Assembly (NCBI RefSeq): GCF_000495795.1
Contig: NZ_AWGD01000044.1
Location: 1-61,784 of the forward strand
DNA: 61,784 nucleotides
Source: Asticcacaulis sp. AC460
Lineage (GTDB): Bacteria; Pseudomonadota; Alphaproteobacteria; Caulobacterales; Caulobacteraceae
Reading direction: 5' to 3'
Shown here: piece by piece, positions 1 to 8,432 of the stretch
Numbering within the stretch: position 1 is the stretch's first letter
How the letters are laid out: every line of letters begins with the position of its first letter
The notes under the pieces: generated by a model
Database searches by the model: none
What the model saw: only the letters and a program-made list of their open reading frames with translations
What the model was told of the DNA's origin: nothing
Position numbers and translations under genes: made by a program

Positions 1-894
1 CGGCGGCGGGGTCACCGGCGGAGCGGGCGGCGGCGGCGGGGGCGGAGGCGCGACAACTTCCGGGGCGCCGAAGGCCCAACGCAGACCAACCGAGATCGTC
101 TGGTCGTTGAACTTGCCCGAGAATTCACCCGGCTGTTCCCAGCCAGCGCCCGTGTCCGAAAGACCCGGGGTCATGTTGTGAGCCGACAGCGGCGCAACAA
201 TGCCGTCGAAGGTGGCTTCACCAGCCGCCAGGTAGCGGTAGGTGACGTCCAGGCTCAGGCGGTCGGACAGGGCCCAGGCGATACCAGCCAGGAACTGTGC
301 GGCCGGAACCGTGTCATCACCGGTGATGCTGATGTCGGAAACCGCACCGGCCGGGCTGGTCGACATTTGGCCGATCAGCTTCGCCTTGACATGGTCCAGA
401 CCGAAGCCGACGCCGACGAACGGGTGCAGCGAGGATTCCGGCAGGATGTCATAGTACAGGTTGACCATGAAGGTGGTCTGGTCGAACGAACCGCGCGGAC
501 CGCCGCAGGGATCGTTCGCGCCACGGATGACGCCGACGGTGCAGAGCGCAGTATCAACGGTCGTGGTACCCGGAATGGTCGGATAGTCGCGAGCAAACGG
601 AGCGGTCGCGGTGGTCACGTCGCCGGGGCGGTAGCCGCCTTCGAATTCAACGCGCCAGTTAGGGTTATAGCGATAACCGAGACGGGCAAAGCCAGCCCAG
701 TCTTCGTCGGTCGCGACGTCGTACATGTACGCGCCACCGTCCGCCATGTGGCCGGTCGAAACGGCTTCATAGTCGCCCTTGGAATTATAGCCAAGGTCAA
801 CACCGCCGTACCAGCCCGGGTATTGTTCGGCAGAAGCGCCTGTCGCTGCTACCATCGCAGCGAGAGCGACGCCCGCTAGCAAACTGAGTTTCAT
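1..894 (-). CDS. OmpA-type outer membrane beta-barrel protein (partial, C-terminus off the left edge)
   Basis: The ATG at 892-894 is preceded on the minus strand by a purine-rich AGAGAGGGC ribosome site. It opens a 298-codon frame that is still open at base 1. Residues 1-21 form a signal peptide (MKLSLLAGVALAAMVAATGAS). The next roughly 250 residues alternate like an eight-stranded barrel, with aromatic and Gly-rich stretches such as YPGWYGGVDLGYN, FARLGYRYNPNWRVEFEGGYRPG and LHPFVGVGFGLDHVK. The frame then enters a Pro-rich linker (VVAPPPPPPPAPPVTPPP), which in OmpA-family proteins precedes the peptidoglycan-binding OmpA C-terminal domain. That domain must lie outside the window. Role: structural link between outer membrane and peptidoglycan (family knowledge). 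The barrel fold is inferred from composition, not from an alignment. Confidence 0.85.
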   Translation of the reverse strand, partial: MKLSLLAGVALAAMVAATGASAEQYPGWYGGVDLGYNSKGDYEAVSTGHMADGGAYMYDVATDEDWAGFARLGYRYNPNWRVEFEGGYRPGDVTTATAPFARDYPTIPGTTTVDTALCTVGVIRGANDPCGGPRGSFDQTTFMVNLYYDILPESSLHPFVGVGFGLDHVKAKLIGQMSTSPAGAVSDISITGDDTVPAAQFLAGIAWALSDRLSLDVTYRYLAAGEATFDGIVAPLSAHNMTPGLSDTGAGWEQPGEFSGKFNDQTISVGLRWAFGAPEVVAPPPPPPPPAPPVTPPP

Positions 895-1278
895 ATTAAT
901 TGCCCTCTCTTGGCCATCGAACGAACAGCCGATCATCTCGACTGAAACTTCTAGTACGCGACTTCAATAACTTTCCGAAGTCGTTTTGCATAGCACCCAA
1001 ATGCGTATTTGGTTAAGAATCTGCACTTTTGGCTCCGCTTTGGCGAGAACTGACACCAGAAAGACACGCTTATGGGGATGCAATCGTACAGGTGGTCATA
1101 ATGACCTAACGCTACGGTAAAAAATCTATAGGCCCACCAAGGGGGCCCATAAAAATATCATAAAGACCAGAAAAAGGCTTGCGGTTTCTTCGGCCTTTGC
1201 GTAGAGACACCGCCTCTGATCGACCCTACGGCGCTTATGCGCCGTCTGACCGTGTCAAATCGCAGATTTACAAGCTTG
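895..1278. other. Intergenic region upstream of the OmpA-like gene
   Basis: About 380 bases without a supportable gene. It must hold the promoter of the minus-strand OmpA-like gene. It contains a small hairpin near 1131-1150 (GGCCC/GGGCC arms) followed on the minus strand by a run of six T, but no gene ends there. No other coding signal is seen. Confidence 0.6.
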
Positions 1279-1284
1279 TATAAT
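1279..1284 (+). promoter_or_regulatory. Probable -10 element of the tRNA-Ser promoter
   Basis: A perfect TATAAT hexamer lies 27 bases before the mature tRNA 5' end, which suits a short leader. No convincing -35 is present at 17-base spacing (TGTCAA occurs at 19), so only the -10 is called. Confidence 0.5.
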
Positions 1285-1311
1285 CTGATGTTTTTCCGGT
1301 CTCCCTCTGAC

Positions 1312-1401
1312 GGAGAGGTGGCTGAGTGGTCGAAAGCACCGCACTCGAAATGCGGCATAGGGGCAACTCTATCGTGGGTTCGAATCCCACCCTCTCCGCC
1401 A
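1312..1401 (+). tRNA. tRNA-Ser (anticodon CGA)
   Basis: The acceptor arms GGAGAGG (1312-1318) and CCTCTCC (1391-1397) pair perfectly. They are followed by discriminator G and an encoded CCA at 1399-1401. The anticodon stem is CCGCA/TGCGG (1339-1343 and 1351-1355) around loop CTCGAAA, so the anticodon is CGA at 1346-1348 and reads UCG codons. The T arm has GTGGGTTCGAATCCCAC. The roughly 90-base length and long variable arm are typical of class II serine tRNAs. Confidence 0.97.
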
Positions 1402-1419
1402 TCTATTCCCTGTAAAGAG

Positions 1420-1442
1420 AGCCCCCGACCGGGGGCTTTTTT
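1420..1442 (+). terminator. Rho-independent terminator of tRNA-Ser
   Basis: GCCCCC-GACC-GGGGGC hairpin (1421-1436) followed directly by six T. It lies 19 bases after the tRNA CCA end, a classical intrinsic terminator. Confidence 0.9.
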
Positions 1443-1577
1443 ATGCCTTCATGATGCCGCAATATATTAATGGGCGGTCGGCATATCGCCACGAAAAAGC
1501 ACCGATTTTACCGATATTTCGTCACATTTTTCGCATCGCAACATGATGAATATGCGGTATTGCGTTGCGGGACGCGG

Positions 1578-2840
1578 CTACAGATGAGCCTTCAGCGCGA
1601 TCTGCACCTGTGTCTGGGCCTGGCGCGGGTCCAGCCCCTGGATCGCGCGGGCCGGACGGTAACTGTTGACATGCAGGACTTCGGCAGCCAGGTCGAGATG
1701 GCCGGTCAGCGGGCGAATCCACGCCACGGTCGCCGCATGGCCCCTCTCGGTATTGTCGTCCTTCTTGCGCCAGGACAGGTCCTTCACGGCGAAATAGTCG
1801 ATTCGCCCGGTCAGCTGTGATCCGTCGCCAAACTTGCGTGTCGCCAGCAGATAGGCCGAATCGTATTTGACGTCGAAGGCCCAGAAACCGTTCGACATGC
1901 GCCATCCCATGTTCGACTGGCCGGTCATGTATTGCCCCAGGACCTCCCAGTCCTGCGCCGGCTGCCAGGTAACGCCCAGATTGTAGAACCGCGTCGCCCA
2001 GCCCCACTGGCCATTGCGCAGGACCTGGGGATCGCCTTGGTTGTCATAGAATTCGGCATCGACGGCCAAGGGCGCCGGCGGGCGCCAGTCCAGTCGGACG
2101 TAGTAGCCCAGGCGGCCGTCGACCTCGGCCAGCGGCCGGCTGTGAGCCGACTGGTTGGCCCCCAGGGTGTTCGACCACCCCTGCGGCCCGTCGGGCAACG
2201 GCAGGCCTGTGCTTTCCGATGCCGAAATGTCGTGCAGGGCCCAGCCGCGCCAGGTCAGGATCGTCGCCGAGGTGTCGTTTTTGGTAAAGCCGCCCAAAGT
2301 CAGGGCCAGGCCGTGCTCGGCCACCTGAGTCTGGAGATTACCCTCCAGACCTTGAACAAGGACCTCCTCGCCTATCCAGCTATTGATCGCCGAGGGCGTC
2401 ACGGTTCGCGTCGTCGTCCACCCGGCGCCGTCGTGCTCCAGCGAGACCGGCGGAAAGAACTGGCCGGCGCGCACGCTGTAGCGAAGCGCAGATTTCGGCA
2501 CCGGCTTCCATTTGACGAAAGCTTCCTCGATCCCGAACGGCTCATCGGATTCAGGGACATACTGGCCGATGACATAGGCGGTGACCGTATCCGCCAGTCG
2601 CGGCTGCCATACCATGACCGCCTGGGCCAGGTGGGCGCCGTCGTCATTGCCGCCGTAGCGCGTCTTTCCAAAGCCGCCATCCAGCCAGCCACGCTCGCCG
2701 TCGGTGGCCGTCAGGCGCACATCCACCCAGGCCTTGACAGTCTCGGGCGAGAACAACTCGGTCTGCGCCAGACCTGGCGAAGCCGCCGACCCGGTCAGGG
2801 CGGCAGCAAGGGCGAGCCAAGGATGGGGATTTCGGATCAT
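1578..2840 (-). CDS. Outer-membrane porin-like protein of the cupredoxin/EAL operon
   Basis: 420 residues with signal peptide MIRNPHPWLALAAALTGSAASPGLAQ. The mature part is rich in alternating aromatic and charged segments (VTAYVIGQYVPESDEPFGIEEAFVKWKP, LGYYVRLDWRPP, WQPAQDWEVLGQYMTG, LDLAAEVLHVNSY). It ends in a hydrophobic-aliphatic strand (QVQIALKAHL), as expected of a 14-18-stranded outer-membrane barrel. It starts 7 bases after the stop of the upstream GGDEF/EAL gene and is the last gene of the operon. From memory, a porin-like protein of this kind accompanies the same two partners in other proteobacteria, usually as a hypothetical protein. Substrate unknown. The barrel call rests on residue pattern only. 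Confidence 0.6.
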   Translation of the reverse strand: MIRNPHPWLALAAALTGSAASPGLAQTELFSPETVKAWVDVRLTATDGERGWLDGGFGKTRYGGNDDGAHLAQAVMVWQPRLADTVTAYVIGQYVPESDEPFGIEEAFVKWKPVPKSALRYSVRAGQFFPPVSLEHDGAGWTTTRTVTPSAINSWIGEEVLVQGLEGNLQTQVAEHGLALTLGGFTKNDTSATILTWRGWALHDISASESTGLPLPDGPQGWSNTLGANQSAHSRPLAEVDGRLGYYVRLDWRPPAPLAVDAEFYDNQGDPQVLRNGQWGWATRFYNLGVTWQPAQDWEVLGQYMTGQSNMGWRMSNGFWAFDVKYDSAYLLATRKFGDGSQLTGRIDYFAVKDLSWRKKDDNTERGHAATVAWIRPLTGHLDLAAEVLHVNSYRPARAIQGLDPRQAQTQVQIALKAHL

Positions 2841-2847
2841 GTCTTAA

Positions 2848-5214
2848 TCAACGGGCCTGGCGTGGGCGGAATTCGGGCATGCGGGCGCGAGCGTCGGCGA
2901 CCTGGCGGAAGTCTTCCAGGAAGGGCACCAGGGCGTCATACGGCATGGGCTTGGCGATGCCGTAGCCCTGCGCGATATCGCATCCCATGGCCTGCAGCAG
3001 GGTAAAGGAGGTGCCGGTCTCGACACCTTCGGCGGTGACCTTCATGCCCAGGCCGTGGGCCAGGTCGATGGTCGAGCGCACCAGCAAGGCGTCGCGCTGG
3101 CCCTGCTCGATCTCCATGATGAAGGCGCGGTCGATCTTCAGTTCGTGAGCCGGAATCTGCTTGAGATAGGACAGCGAAGACAGGCCGGTGCCGAAGTCGT
3201 CCAGCGATATTTCGACGCCGTGTTCCACAAACGTATTGATCGCCGCAAGGCCGATCTTCGGGTCCTCGATAACCGCCGTTTCTGTGATTTCCAAGCAGAT
3301 GTGGCCAACAGCCGTATCGACCAGACTGACCGTTCGGGCGTTGAAGTCGACATCCGACAACAGTCGGCCGGAATAGTTGATACTGATGTCGAGATCGAAG
3401 CCGGCCTCCTTCAGGCGGCGCTGGTCCTCCAGGACGGTGTCGAAGACATGCAGCGTGAGGTCGCGAATGGCGCCGGTTTCCTCGGCGATGGCCACGAAGC
3501 GCTGGGGCGAGACATAGCCGCGCTCCGGATGGTTCCACCGCACCAGGGCTTCGGCGCCGGTGATGCGGCCCTCACGGTAGCTGAACTTGGGCTGGTACCA
3601 CACGGTCAGCGCCTTGGACTGCAGGGCGGCATAGAGCTGGTCGGTGAGCAGCAGGGTGTCGGCCAGTTCCGAATAGATGCGCGGATCGAACTGGGCGATA
3701 CCGGTCTTGGCTGCGCGGGCTTGGTCCAGCGCGATCAGCGCGCGCTCGACCATTTCGTCGGTGGTCGGGCGGACATGGCTGACGTGATAGACGCCTTGGG
3801 ACACATTGACGTCCAGGCTCTGGTCGTCGGTGACCTTGATGCGCTTGACCAGACGGGCGGCGATGGCGCGGGCCAGCGGCATGGCCTGTTCGGCATCGCA
3901 CGGCGCCAGGCACAGGCCCAGGGTGTCGGCCGACAGGCGGGCGATGAAGGCCTTGTCGAACAGGCGCGCCAGGATGGTTTGCAGCCGCGAGACCAGGGTG
4001 TGGGCATAGGCCCCGCCCCAGACGGCACGGATATGGGCATATCGATCGATACCGATGGCGACAACGACGATTCCAACTTCCGAGGGGTCGTTCAGCTCAG
4101 CAATATGGTCTTCGAAGGCCGACCGGTTCGGCATATTGGTGGCGATATCGGTCTTGGCCAGCCGCATGATGTCGCGTTCGCGATCCTCGATCGACACGGC
4201 CATGTCGTTGAAGGCATGGGCCAGGTCGGCCATTTCGTCGGTCGTGGTGATACTTACCTGGCTGGAACGGCCATCGCGCAGGGCGCTGGCGGCCTCTTTA
4301 AGCGCCATGATCGGACGGGTCAGGGAACGTGCCAGGTACAGGCTGGCCATGATGACGAAGACCAGGCCCAGGGCGCCGATACCGAACAGGACCGTCAGCA
4401 GCGGTTGATAGGCTTTGAGCGCCGCGCTCAAGGGATAGCTGAGCAGCAGGACACTACGCTGGTCGTTTTCGAGATTGGGCAACGACGTGGCCACCGCGAT
4501 CACCGTGCCGTGGCTGCTTTCGACCATGCTGGCGGCCTTGGTGTCCAGGCTCTGGTCAATGAAGAAGCTTAAAGAACTGGGCTTGTACGTGCTGGCCTGT
4601 TCGGCCGGCCCCTGCCACAGGCCGCCGCGGGTCTGGGTCAGGATCGATGCCTTGATCGGAATCGACGACAGGCCCTGCAGGTTCTGCATCTCAGCGTCGT
4701 CGAGGCGCGAAGCGAAGACGACCCAGCCCAGGCGGTCGGGCGCCATGACCGGCGCTGCCACGGCCTGATAGGGGCGGCTGTCGACCGAGATGATGCCGAT
4801 CTGCGAATCGAGCTCGTCGCGTGCAGCCAGGGCATGCGCCAGGTTGTGGCCAAGCGCCGAAGTGTCGCCGGCGATCGGCCGGCCGTCACGGCCGATGACC
4901 AGGCCGGCATCCGTCTTCATGCGGGCCTGCAAATTCATGAAGGCGGAGTCGACGGTGGCGGTATCTTCGGTCGCGAGGGCCTGACGGAAGCCGAAGTCGC
5001 GCGACAGCACCATGGCATTGGTCTGAAGCGAGTCAGATTTCAGCGCCCAGATGCGGTTGAAAACGCTGGCCGAAGCCTGCAGTTCCTTCTGGACCGAGTC
5101 ACGGGCATAGGACAGCACAGCCACATAGCAGGCCACGGCGATCACCAGCAGGGCGAGGGAAAACAACCCGCCATACATGACCGTCAGTTTGGTGCTGAGA
5201 CGCTTGAATACCAT
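2848..5214 (-). CDS. Membrane HAMP-GGDEF-EAL protein; degenerate GGDEF, intact EAL
   Basis: 788 residues. TM1 is at about 12-33, followed by an extracytoplasmic sensor region of about 235 residues (Cache-like by size and position). TM2 is at about 270-293, with HAMP just after (ARSLTRPIMALKEAASALRDG). The GGDEF domain (about 350-500) has ARLSADTLGLCL where the signature should be, so diguanylate cyclase activity is unlikely. The EAL domain (about 520-770) keeps EALVRW, the DDFGTG loop, KIDRAF and EGVET, so c-di-GMP phosphodiesterase activity is expected. The GGDEF may act as a GTP-sensing regulatory domain (known for this family, inferred here). It is 8 bases downstream of the cupredoxin-like gene and 7 upstream of the porin-like gene, so the sensor probably monitors a periplasmic signal related to them. 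Confidence 0.9.
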   Translation of the reverse strand: MVFKRLSTKLTVMYGGLFSLALLVIAVACYVAVLSYARDSVQKELQASASVFNRIWALKSDSLQTNAMVLSRDFGFRQALATEDTATVDSAFMNLQARMKTDAGLVIGRDGRPIAGDTSALGHNLAHALAARDELDSQIGIISVDSRPYQAVAAPVMAPDRLGWVVFASRLDDAEMQNLQGLSSIPIKASILTQTRGGLWQGPAEQASTYKPSSLSFFIDQSLDTKAASMVESSHGTVIAVATSLPNLENDQRSVLLLSYPLSAALKAYQPLLTVLFGIGALGLVFVIMASLYLARSLTRPIMALKEAASALRDGRSSQVSITTTDEMADLAHAFNDMAVSIEDRERDIMRLAKTDIATNMPNRSAFEDHIAELNDPSEVGIVVVAIGIDRYAHIRAVWGGAYAHTLVSRLQTILARLFDKAFIARLSADTLGLCLAPCDAEQAMPLARAIAARLVKRIKVTDDQSLDVNVSQGVYHVSHVRPTTDEMVERALIALDQARAAKTGIAQFDPRIYSELADTLLLTDQLYAALQSKALTVWYQPKFSYREGRITGAEALVRWNHPERGYVSPQRFVAIAEETGAIRDLTLHVFDTVLEDQRRLKEAGFDLDISINYSGRLLSDVDFNARTVSLVDTAVGHICLEITETAVIEDPKIGLAAINTFVEHGVEISLDDFGTGLSSLSYLKQIPAHELKIDRAFIMEIEQGQRDALLVRSTIDLAHGLGMKVTAEGVETGTSFTLLQAMGCDIAQGYGIAKPMPYDALVPFLEDFRQVADARARMPEFRPRQAR

Positions 5215-5222
5215 GGACTGTC

Positions 5223-5849
5223 CTAATACGACCCGTTCTGGGTCAATCGCGCGCGCACCTTGACCGAGAAGGCCTGGGGCGCGTTGGTCTTGCCGGCCGT
5301 CATGGCCCGGGCGACTTCGTGGTCGGGCGCATCCATCAACGGATGCCAGACCTTCAAAGCGCCCGCCCCGTCCGGGACGCCCTTCAGGATGATCTTTCCG
5401 TCGGGACCGGTGGTCGCGAAGTAAGGTGTGTTGACGATGTGGATATAGGCCGACATCGAATCGTGGATGTTGCAGCCCAGGGCATCGGTACCGGGCTTGG
5501 TGAAGGTGACAGTCCGCGTCTGGCCCTTGCCGTACAACGGCAGCTGAAAAGGCATGGCCGGCGAGAAGGAATAGACGTGGTGGTTGACGCGGTCCTGGTT
5601 GGGAAAGCTCACCGTCGCCCCCACCGGCACGGCCAGGACGAAGGGGGTGAACTGGACATTTTTCTGCGTCATAACGTAGGCGGCCGATTTCAGCGATGCT
5701 GGAATCGCCGCGCCGGCCTTGGGAGTCCAGGTCACGACGGCAAAGGATACAGGCTTCCCGGCAGTGTCATTGATGGCGACACTGAGGTCCGCGGCCTGCG
5801 CCGCAGGGGCGGCCAGAAGGACAATCAGACTCGGAAAAAGGGCTTTCAT
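5223..5849 (-). CDS. Periplasmic cupredoxin-like protein (annotated elsewhere as methylamine utilization protein)
   Basis: 208 residues with signal peptide ending AQA-A. The plastocyanin/azurin-like core has a His at VNHHVYSF (residues 90-91) and a GCNIHDSMSAYI loop giving Cys126, His129 and Met132. This H...C-x2-H-x2-M arrangement is that of a type 1 copper site. It probably binds copper and could be an electron carrier or copper sensor. The family is often labelled methylamine utilization protein by similarity, but there are no mau genes here, so that role is not supported. It is the first gene of the operon with the EAL protein and the porin. The 145-base gap to the divergent threonine aldolase gene must carry the operon promoter. 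Confidence 0.75.
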   Translation of the reverse strand: MKALFPSLIVLLAAPAAQAADLSVAINDTAGKPVSFAVVTWTPKAGAAIPASLKSAAYVMTQKNVQFTPFVLAVPVGATVSFPNQDRVNHHVYSFSPAMPFQLPLYGKGQTRTVTFTKPGTDALGCNIHDSMSAYIHIVNTPYFATTGPDGKIILKGVPDGAGALKVWHPLMDAPDHEVARAMTAGKTNAPQAFSVKVRARLTQNGSY

Positions 5850-5994
5850 ACGCCCGGAATATCATAACAGCCTGAAAACCCGGTTAATCCGCAGGCAGAA
5901 CCACGTTTTTGTATGAAGACCATCATGAAAGCCGACACGATTGCTTTCAGAAGTCCGCTGCGCCATAGACGAGGCCTCAGTTTAAGAGGATCCC

Positions 5995-7011
5995 ATGGCC
6001 GGTTTTGCCAGCGACAATACTGCCCCCATTCACCCGAAAGTCCTGGCCGCACTGGCCGCCGTCAATGACGGCACAGCGCCGGCCTATGGCAATGACCCGG
6101 TCACGGCGCGCCTGCGCGAGACCATGGTCGAGGTCTTCCAGGCACCCCAAGTGCGAGTGTTTCCGGTCTTCAATGGCTCGGCGTGCAATGGCCTGGCCCT
6201 GGCGCGGATGATTCGGCCGTATGAATCCGTCCTCAGCCACCGCCAGGCGCATATCAATAATGACGAGTGCGGCCTGCCGGAATTCTTTACCGGCGGCAAG
6301 ATTGTGGCGATTGACGGCTTCGGCGCCAAGCTGACGGTCGAAGCCATCGGCGACACCATCGCGCATGCCCTGGAACACGCGCCGCATACCTCGCGCCCCA
6401 AGGCGATCAGCCTGACCCAGAGCACCGAACTGGGCACTGTGTATAGCCTTGAGGAACTGGCGGCGTTAACGGCCTTCGCGCGGGCGCACGGACTGTATGT
6501 TCATATGGACGGGGCGCGTATCGCCAATGCGGTGGCGTCCTTGGGCTGCGCGCCGCATGAGGTGGTGAAGGGCGTCGATATCCTGTCGTTCGGCGGCACC
6601 AAGAACGGCGCCATGCTGGCCGAGGCCGCGGTGATCTTCAATCCGGCCCTGGCCGAGGACTTCGCCTATGTCCATAAGCGCGGCGGCCAACTTCCGTCCA
6701 AGGCGCGGTTCGTGTCGGCGCAGTTACAGGCCCTGCTGGAGGACGGCCTGTGGCTGGAACTGGGTGGCCATGCCAATGCCATGGCGCGCTTGCTGGCGGA
6801 GGGTTTGCAAACCGTGGAGGGCGTCGCCCTGCTCTACCCGGTCGAGGCCAATGAGCTGTTCGTCACCCTGCCCCGTCCGGTGGCGCAAGGCCTGTTCGCC
6901 AAGGGGCACCAGTTCTATCCCTGGCCAGCCGAAGGCCCGGACGCCTATCGCCTGGTGACCAGTTTCTCAACCACGCAGGCCGAGGTCAAAGCTTTCCTGG
7001 CGGATCTATAG
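5995..7011 (+). CDS. ltaE: Low-specificity L-threonine aldolase
   Basis: 338 residues, PLP fold type I. It cleaves L-threonine or L-allo-threonine to glycine and acetaldehyde. Visible motifs: N-terminal FASDNTAPIHP; active-site His in SHRQAHINNDECG; MDGARIANA with the pyridine-binding Asp172; and SFGGTKNG with the Schiff-base Lys203. Length is normal for the family. The ATG follows GAGGATCCC. The gene converges with panE, overlapping its end by 6 bases. A second threonine route (kbl-tdh) lies about 9 kb downstream. Confidence 0.93.
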   Translation: MAGFASDNTAPIHPKVLAALAAVNDGTAPAYGNDPVTARLRETMVEVFQAPQVRVFPVFNGSACNGLALARMIRPYESVLSHRQAHINNDECGLPEFFTGGKIVAIDGFGAKLTVEAIGDTIAHALEHAPHTSRPKAISLTQSTELGTVYSLEELAALTAFARAHGLYVHMDGARIANAVASLGCAPHEVVKGVDILSFGGTKNGAMLAEAAVIFNPALAEDFAYVHKRGGQLPSKARFVSAQLQALLEDGLWLELGGHANAMARLLAEGLQTVEGVALLYPVEANELFVTLPRPVAQGLFAKGHQFYPWPAEGPDAYRLVTSFSTTQAEVKAFLADL

Positions 7012-7863
7012 CGCCGCCAGAAACGGTACCAGGGTGTCGCTGACCGGCGTCGGGACGCCGTGTTGACGGCCTTTGCGGATCAGCACAGCATTGCGCGCAT
7101 CCCATTCACATTCACGGCCGGCGCGGATGTCTTCCAGCATCGAGTTGGTCTCGTCCGGCGGACAGGCCAGCCAGGTCGCCATCTGTTCCTCCAGAACCGA
7201 ATCCGGCAGATCGGCGCCCTCGGCCCGGCCCACCGCAAGGGTTTCGGCCAGGATGGCGCGGGCCAGGTCGGCAATACCCGGCTTTTGGAAGACCGCCATG
7301 GGCTGGCGTGTCAGGGCCAGGACGGCGCCCGACCCGGCATTGACGCACAGCTTGCGCCACATTCGGGTGGTCAGATCGGAGACCGCCGCGGGGGTGGCGA
7401 AGCTGCCGGAAAACACTTCGCAAAAACTGCGACCGTCGTCATTGTCCTGCACCAGAAGACCAGCGCGGCCGTGCCAGAAGACCTCCCCTGGTGCCCGGCG
7501 TGTCGCCGGCACATCTACGACCACCGGCACGACGGCAGCGTCGCCGGCGAAAGGGGCGACTCTGTCGTTATGTTCGACGCCGTTCTGCAGGACGGCGATG
7601 CGCGTGGCCGGTCCGATCGCGGCGCGAATGGCGTCACCGGCCGAGGCCGTCTGATGCGCCTTCGTGCAGACGAAGACCCAGTCGGAGGGTGTGGCCAGCC
7701 CGATCTTCGCGGCATGACGGCGGAAGGGACCGTCGGCCGTGTCGACGGCTATTTCGGCAAAGGTCTGGCGCGAAACGAAGGTGACGTCATGGCCGGCATC
7801 GATCAGGGCGGCGCCGACGGTCAGGCCGACCGCGCCGGGGCCGATCAGGGTAATGGACGACAT
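7006..7863 (-). CDS. panE: 2-dehydropantoate 2-reductase (ketopantoate reductase) family
   Basis: 285 residues. The N-terminal Rossmann segment ITLIGPGAVGLTVGAALIDAGHDVTFVSR carries the GxGxxG dinucleotide motif. It is followed by VFVCTKAHQT and VLQNGVEHND (the catalytic Lys and Asn regions) and WRKLCVNAGSGAVLALTRQP of the C-terminal ApbA/PanE domain. It would reduce ketopantoate to pantoate with NADPH in pantothenate/CoA synthesis. Paralogues acting on other 2-oxoacids exist, so the exact substrate is less sure than the family. The ATG has an AAGGAG site. It is divergent from ybaK with only 47 bases between them. Confidence 0.85.
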   Translation of the reverse strand: MSSITLIGPGAVGLTVGAALIDAGHDVTFVSRQTFAEIAVDTADGPFRRHAAKIGLATPSDWVFVCTKAHQTASAGDAIRAAIGPATRIAVLQNGVEHNDRVAPFAGDAAVVPVVVDVPATRRAPGEVFWHGRAGLLVQDNDDGRSFCEVFSGSFATPAAVSDLTTRMWRKLCVNAGSGAVLALTRQPMAVFQKPGIADLARAILAETLAVGRAEGADLPDSVLEEQMATWLACPPDETNSMLEDIRAGRECEWDARNAVLIRKGRQHGVPTPVSDTLVPFLAAL

Positions 7864-7910
7864 GACGACTCCTTGTCTTTATAGAAGGCCCGCCTTATCA
7901 CAGCGTCGCC

Positions 7911-8384
7911 ATGTCCAAAACCACCCCCGCCACGCTTTTCCTGATCAAGGCCGGTATCGCCTTCGACCTGCACCCGTATGACTACGATCCGGACGCGCCA
8001 CGGGTCGGGCTGCAGGCGGCGGAAGCCCTGGGCGTCGATCCCGACCAGACTTTCAAAACCCTGATGGCCGAGGCCGACGGCAAGCCGGTGTGTGTGGTGG
8101 TGCCGTCACCACAGGAGGTCAGCATGAAGAAGCTGGCCGCCCATTTCGGCGCCAAGTCGGCCCACATGATGAAGGTGCCCGACGCCGAACGGCTGACCGG
8201 TTTCAAGGTCGGGGGCATCTCGCCCTTCGGCCAGCGCAAGCCCGTGCCGACCGCGATCGACGAAACCGCGCAGCTGTTCGACACCGTCTATATCAATGCC
8301 GGCCAGCGCGGCCTGTTGCTCAGCCTAACGCCTGATGACGCTGCGCGGGTGCTGTCGGCGGGCTTTGTCGATCTGATGGCCTGA
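7911..8384 (+). CDS. ybaK: YbaK/EbsC-family aminoacyl-tRNA deacylase
   Basis: 157 residues, full length for the family. It shows the INS-superfamily pattern: ATLFLIKAGIAFDLHPYDYDP, then QTFKTLMAEADGKPVCVVVPSPQEVSMKKLA with the conserved lysine, and TGFKVGGISPFGQRKPVPTAID, the YbaK signature. Such proteins hydrolyse Cys-tRNA(Pro) formed in error by prolyl-tRNA synthetase. It stands alone between divergent panE and the photolyase gene, 48 bases before the latter. Confidence 0.92.
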   Translation: MSKTTPATLFLIKAGIAFDLHPYDYDPDAPRVGLQAAEALGVDPDQTFKTLMAEADGKPVCVVVPSPQEVSMKKLAAHFGAKSAHMMKVPDAERLTGFKVGGISPFGQRKPVPTAIDETAQLFDTVYINAGQRGLLLSLTPDDAARVLSAGFVDLMA

Positions 8385-8432
8385 TCCGGTCGTCCCTGGC
8401 CGGCGTAATGTCAGTTTGACCGGAGACACGGC

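Noticed and set aside
1131..1150. Hairpin with a T-run on the minus strand, as a terminator
   Set aside because: No minus-strand gene ends there, and the arms are only five bases. Kept as a note in the intergenic entry only.
1158..1358. A 66-codon minus-strand ORF across the tRNA promoter
   Set aside because: It runs into the tRNA-Ser gene on the opposite strand and has no ribosome site or recognisable content.
5223..5849. Methylamine utilisation gene
   Set aside because: Only a family label inherited by similarity. No mauA, mauB or accessory genes are present, and the protein is explained better as a cupredoxin-like protein of a signalling operon.
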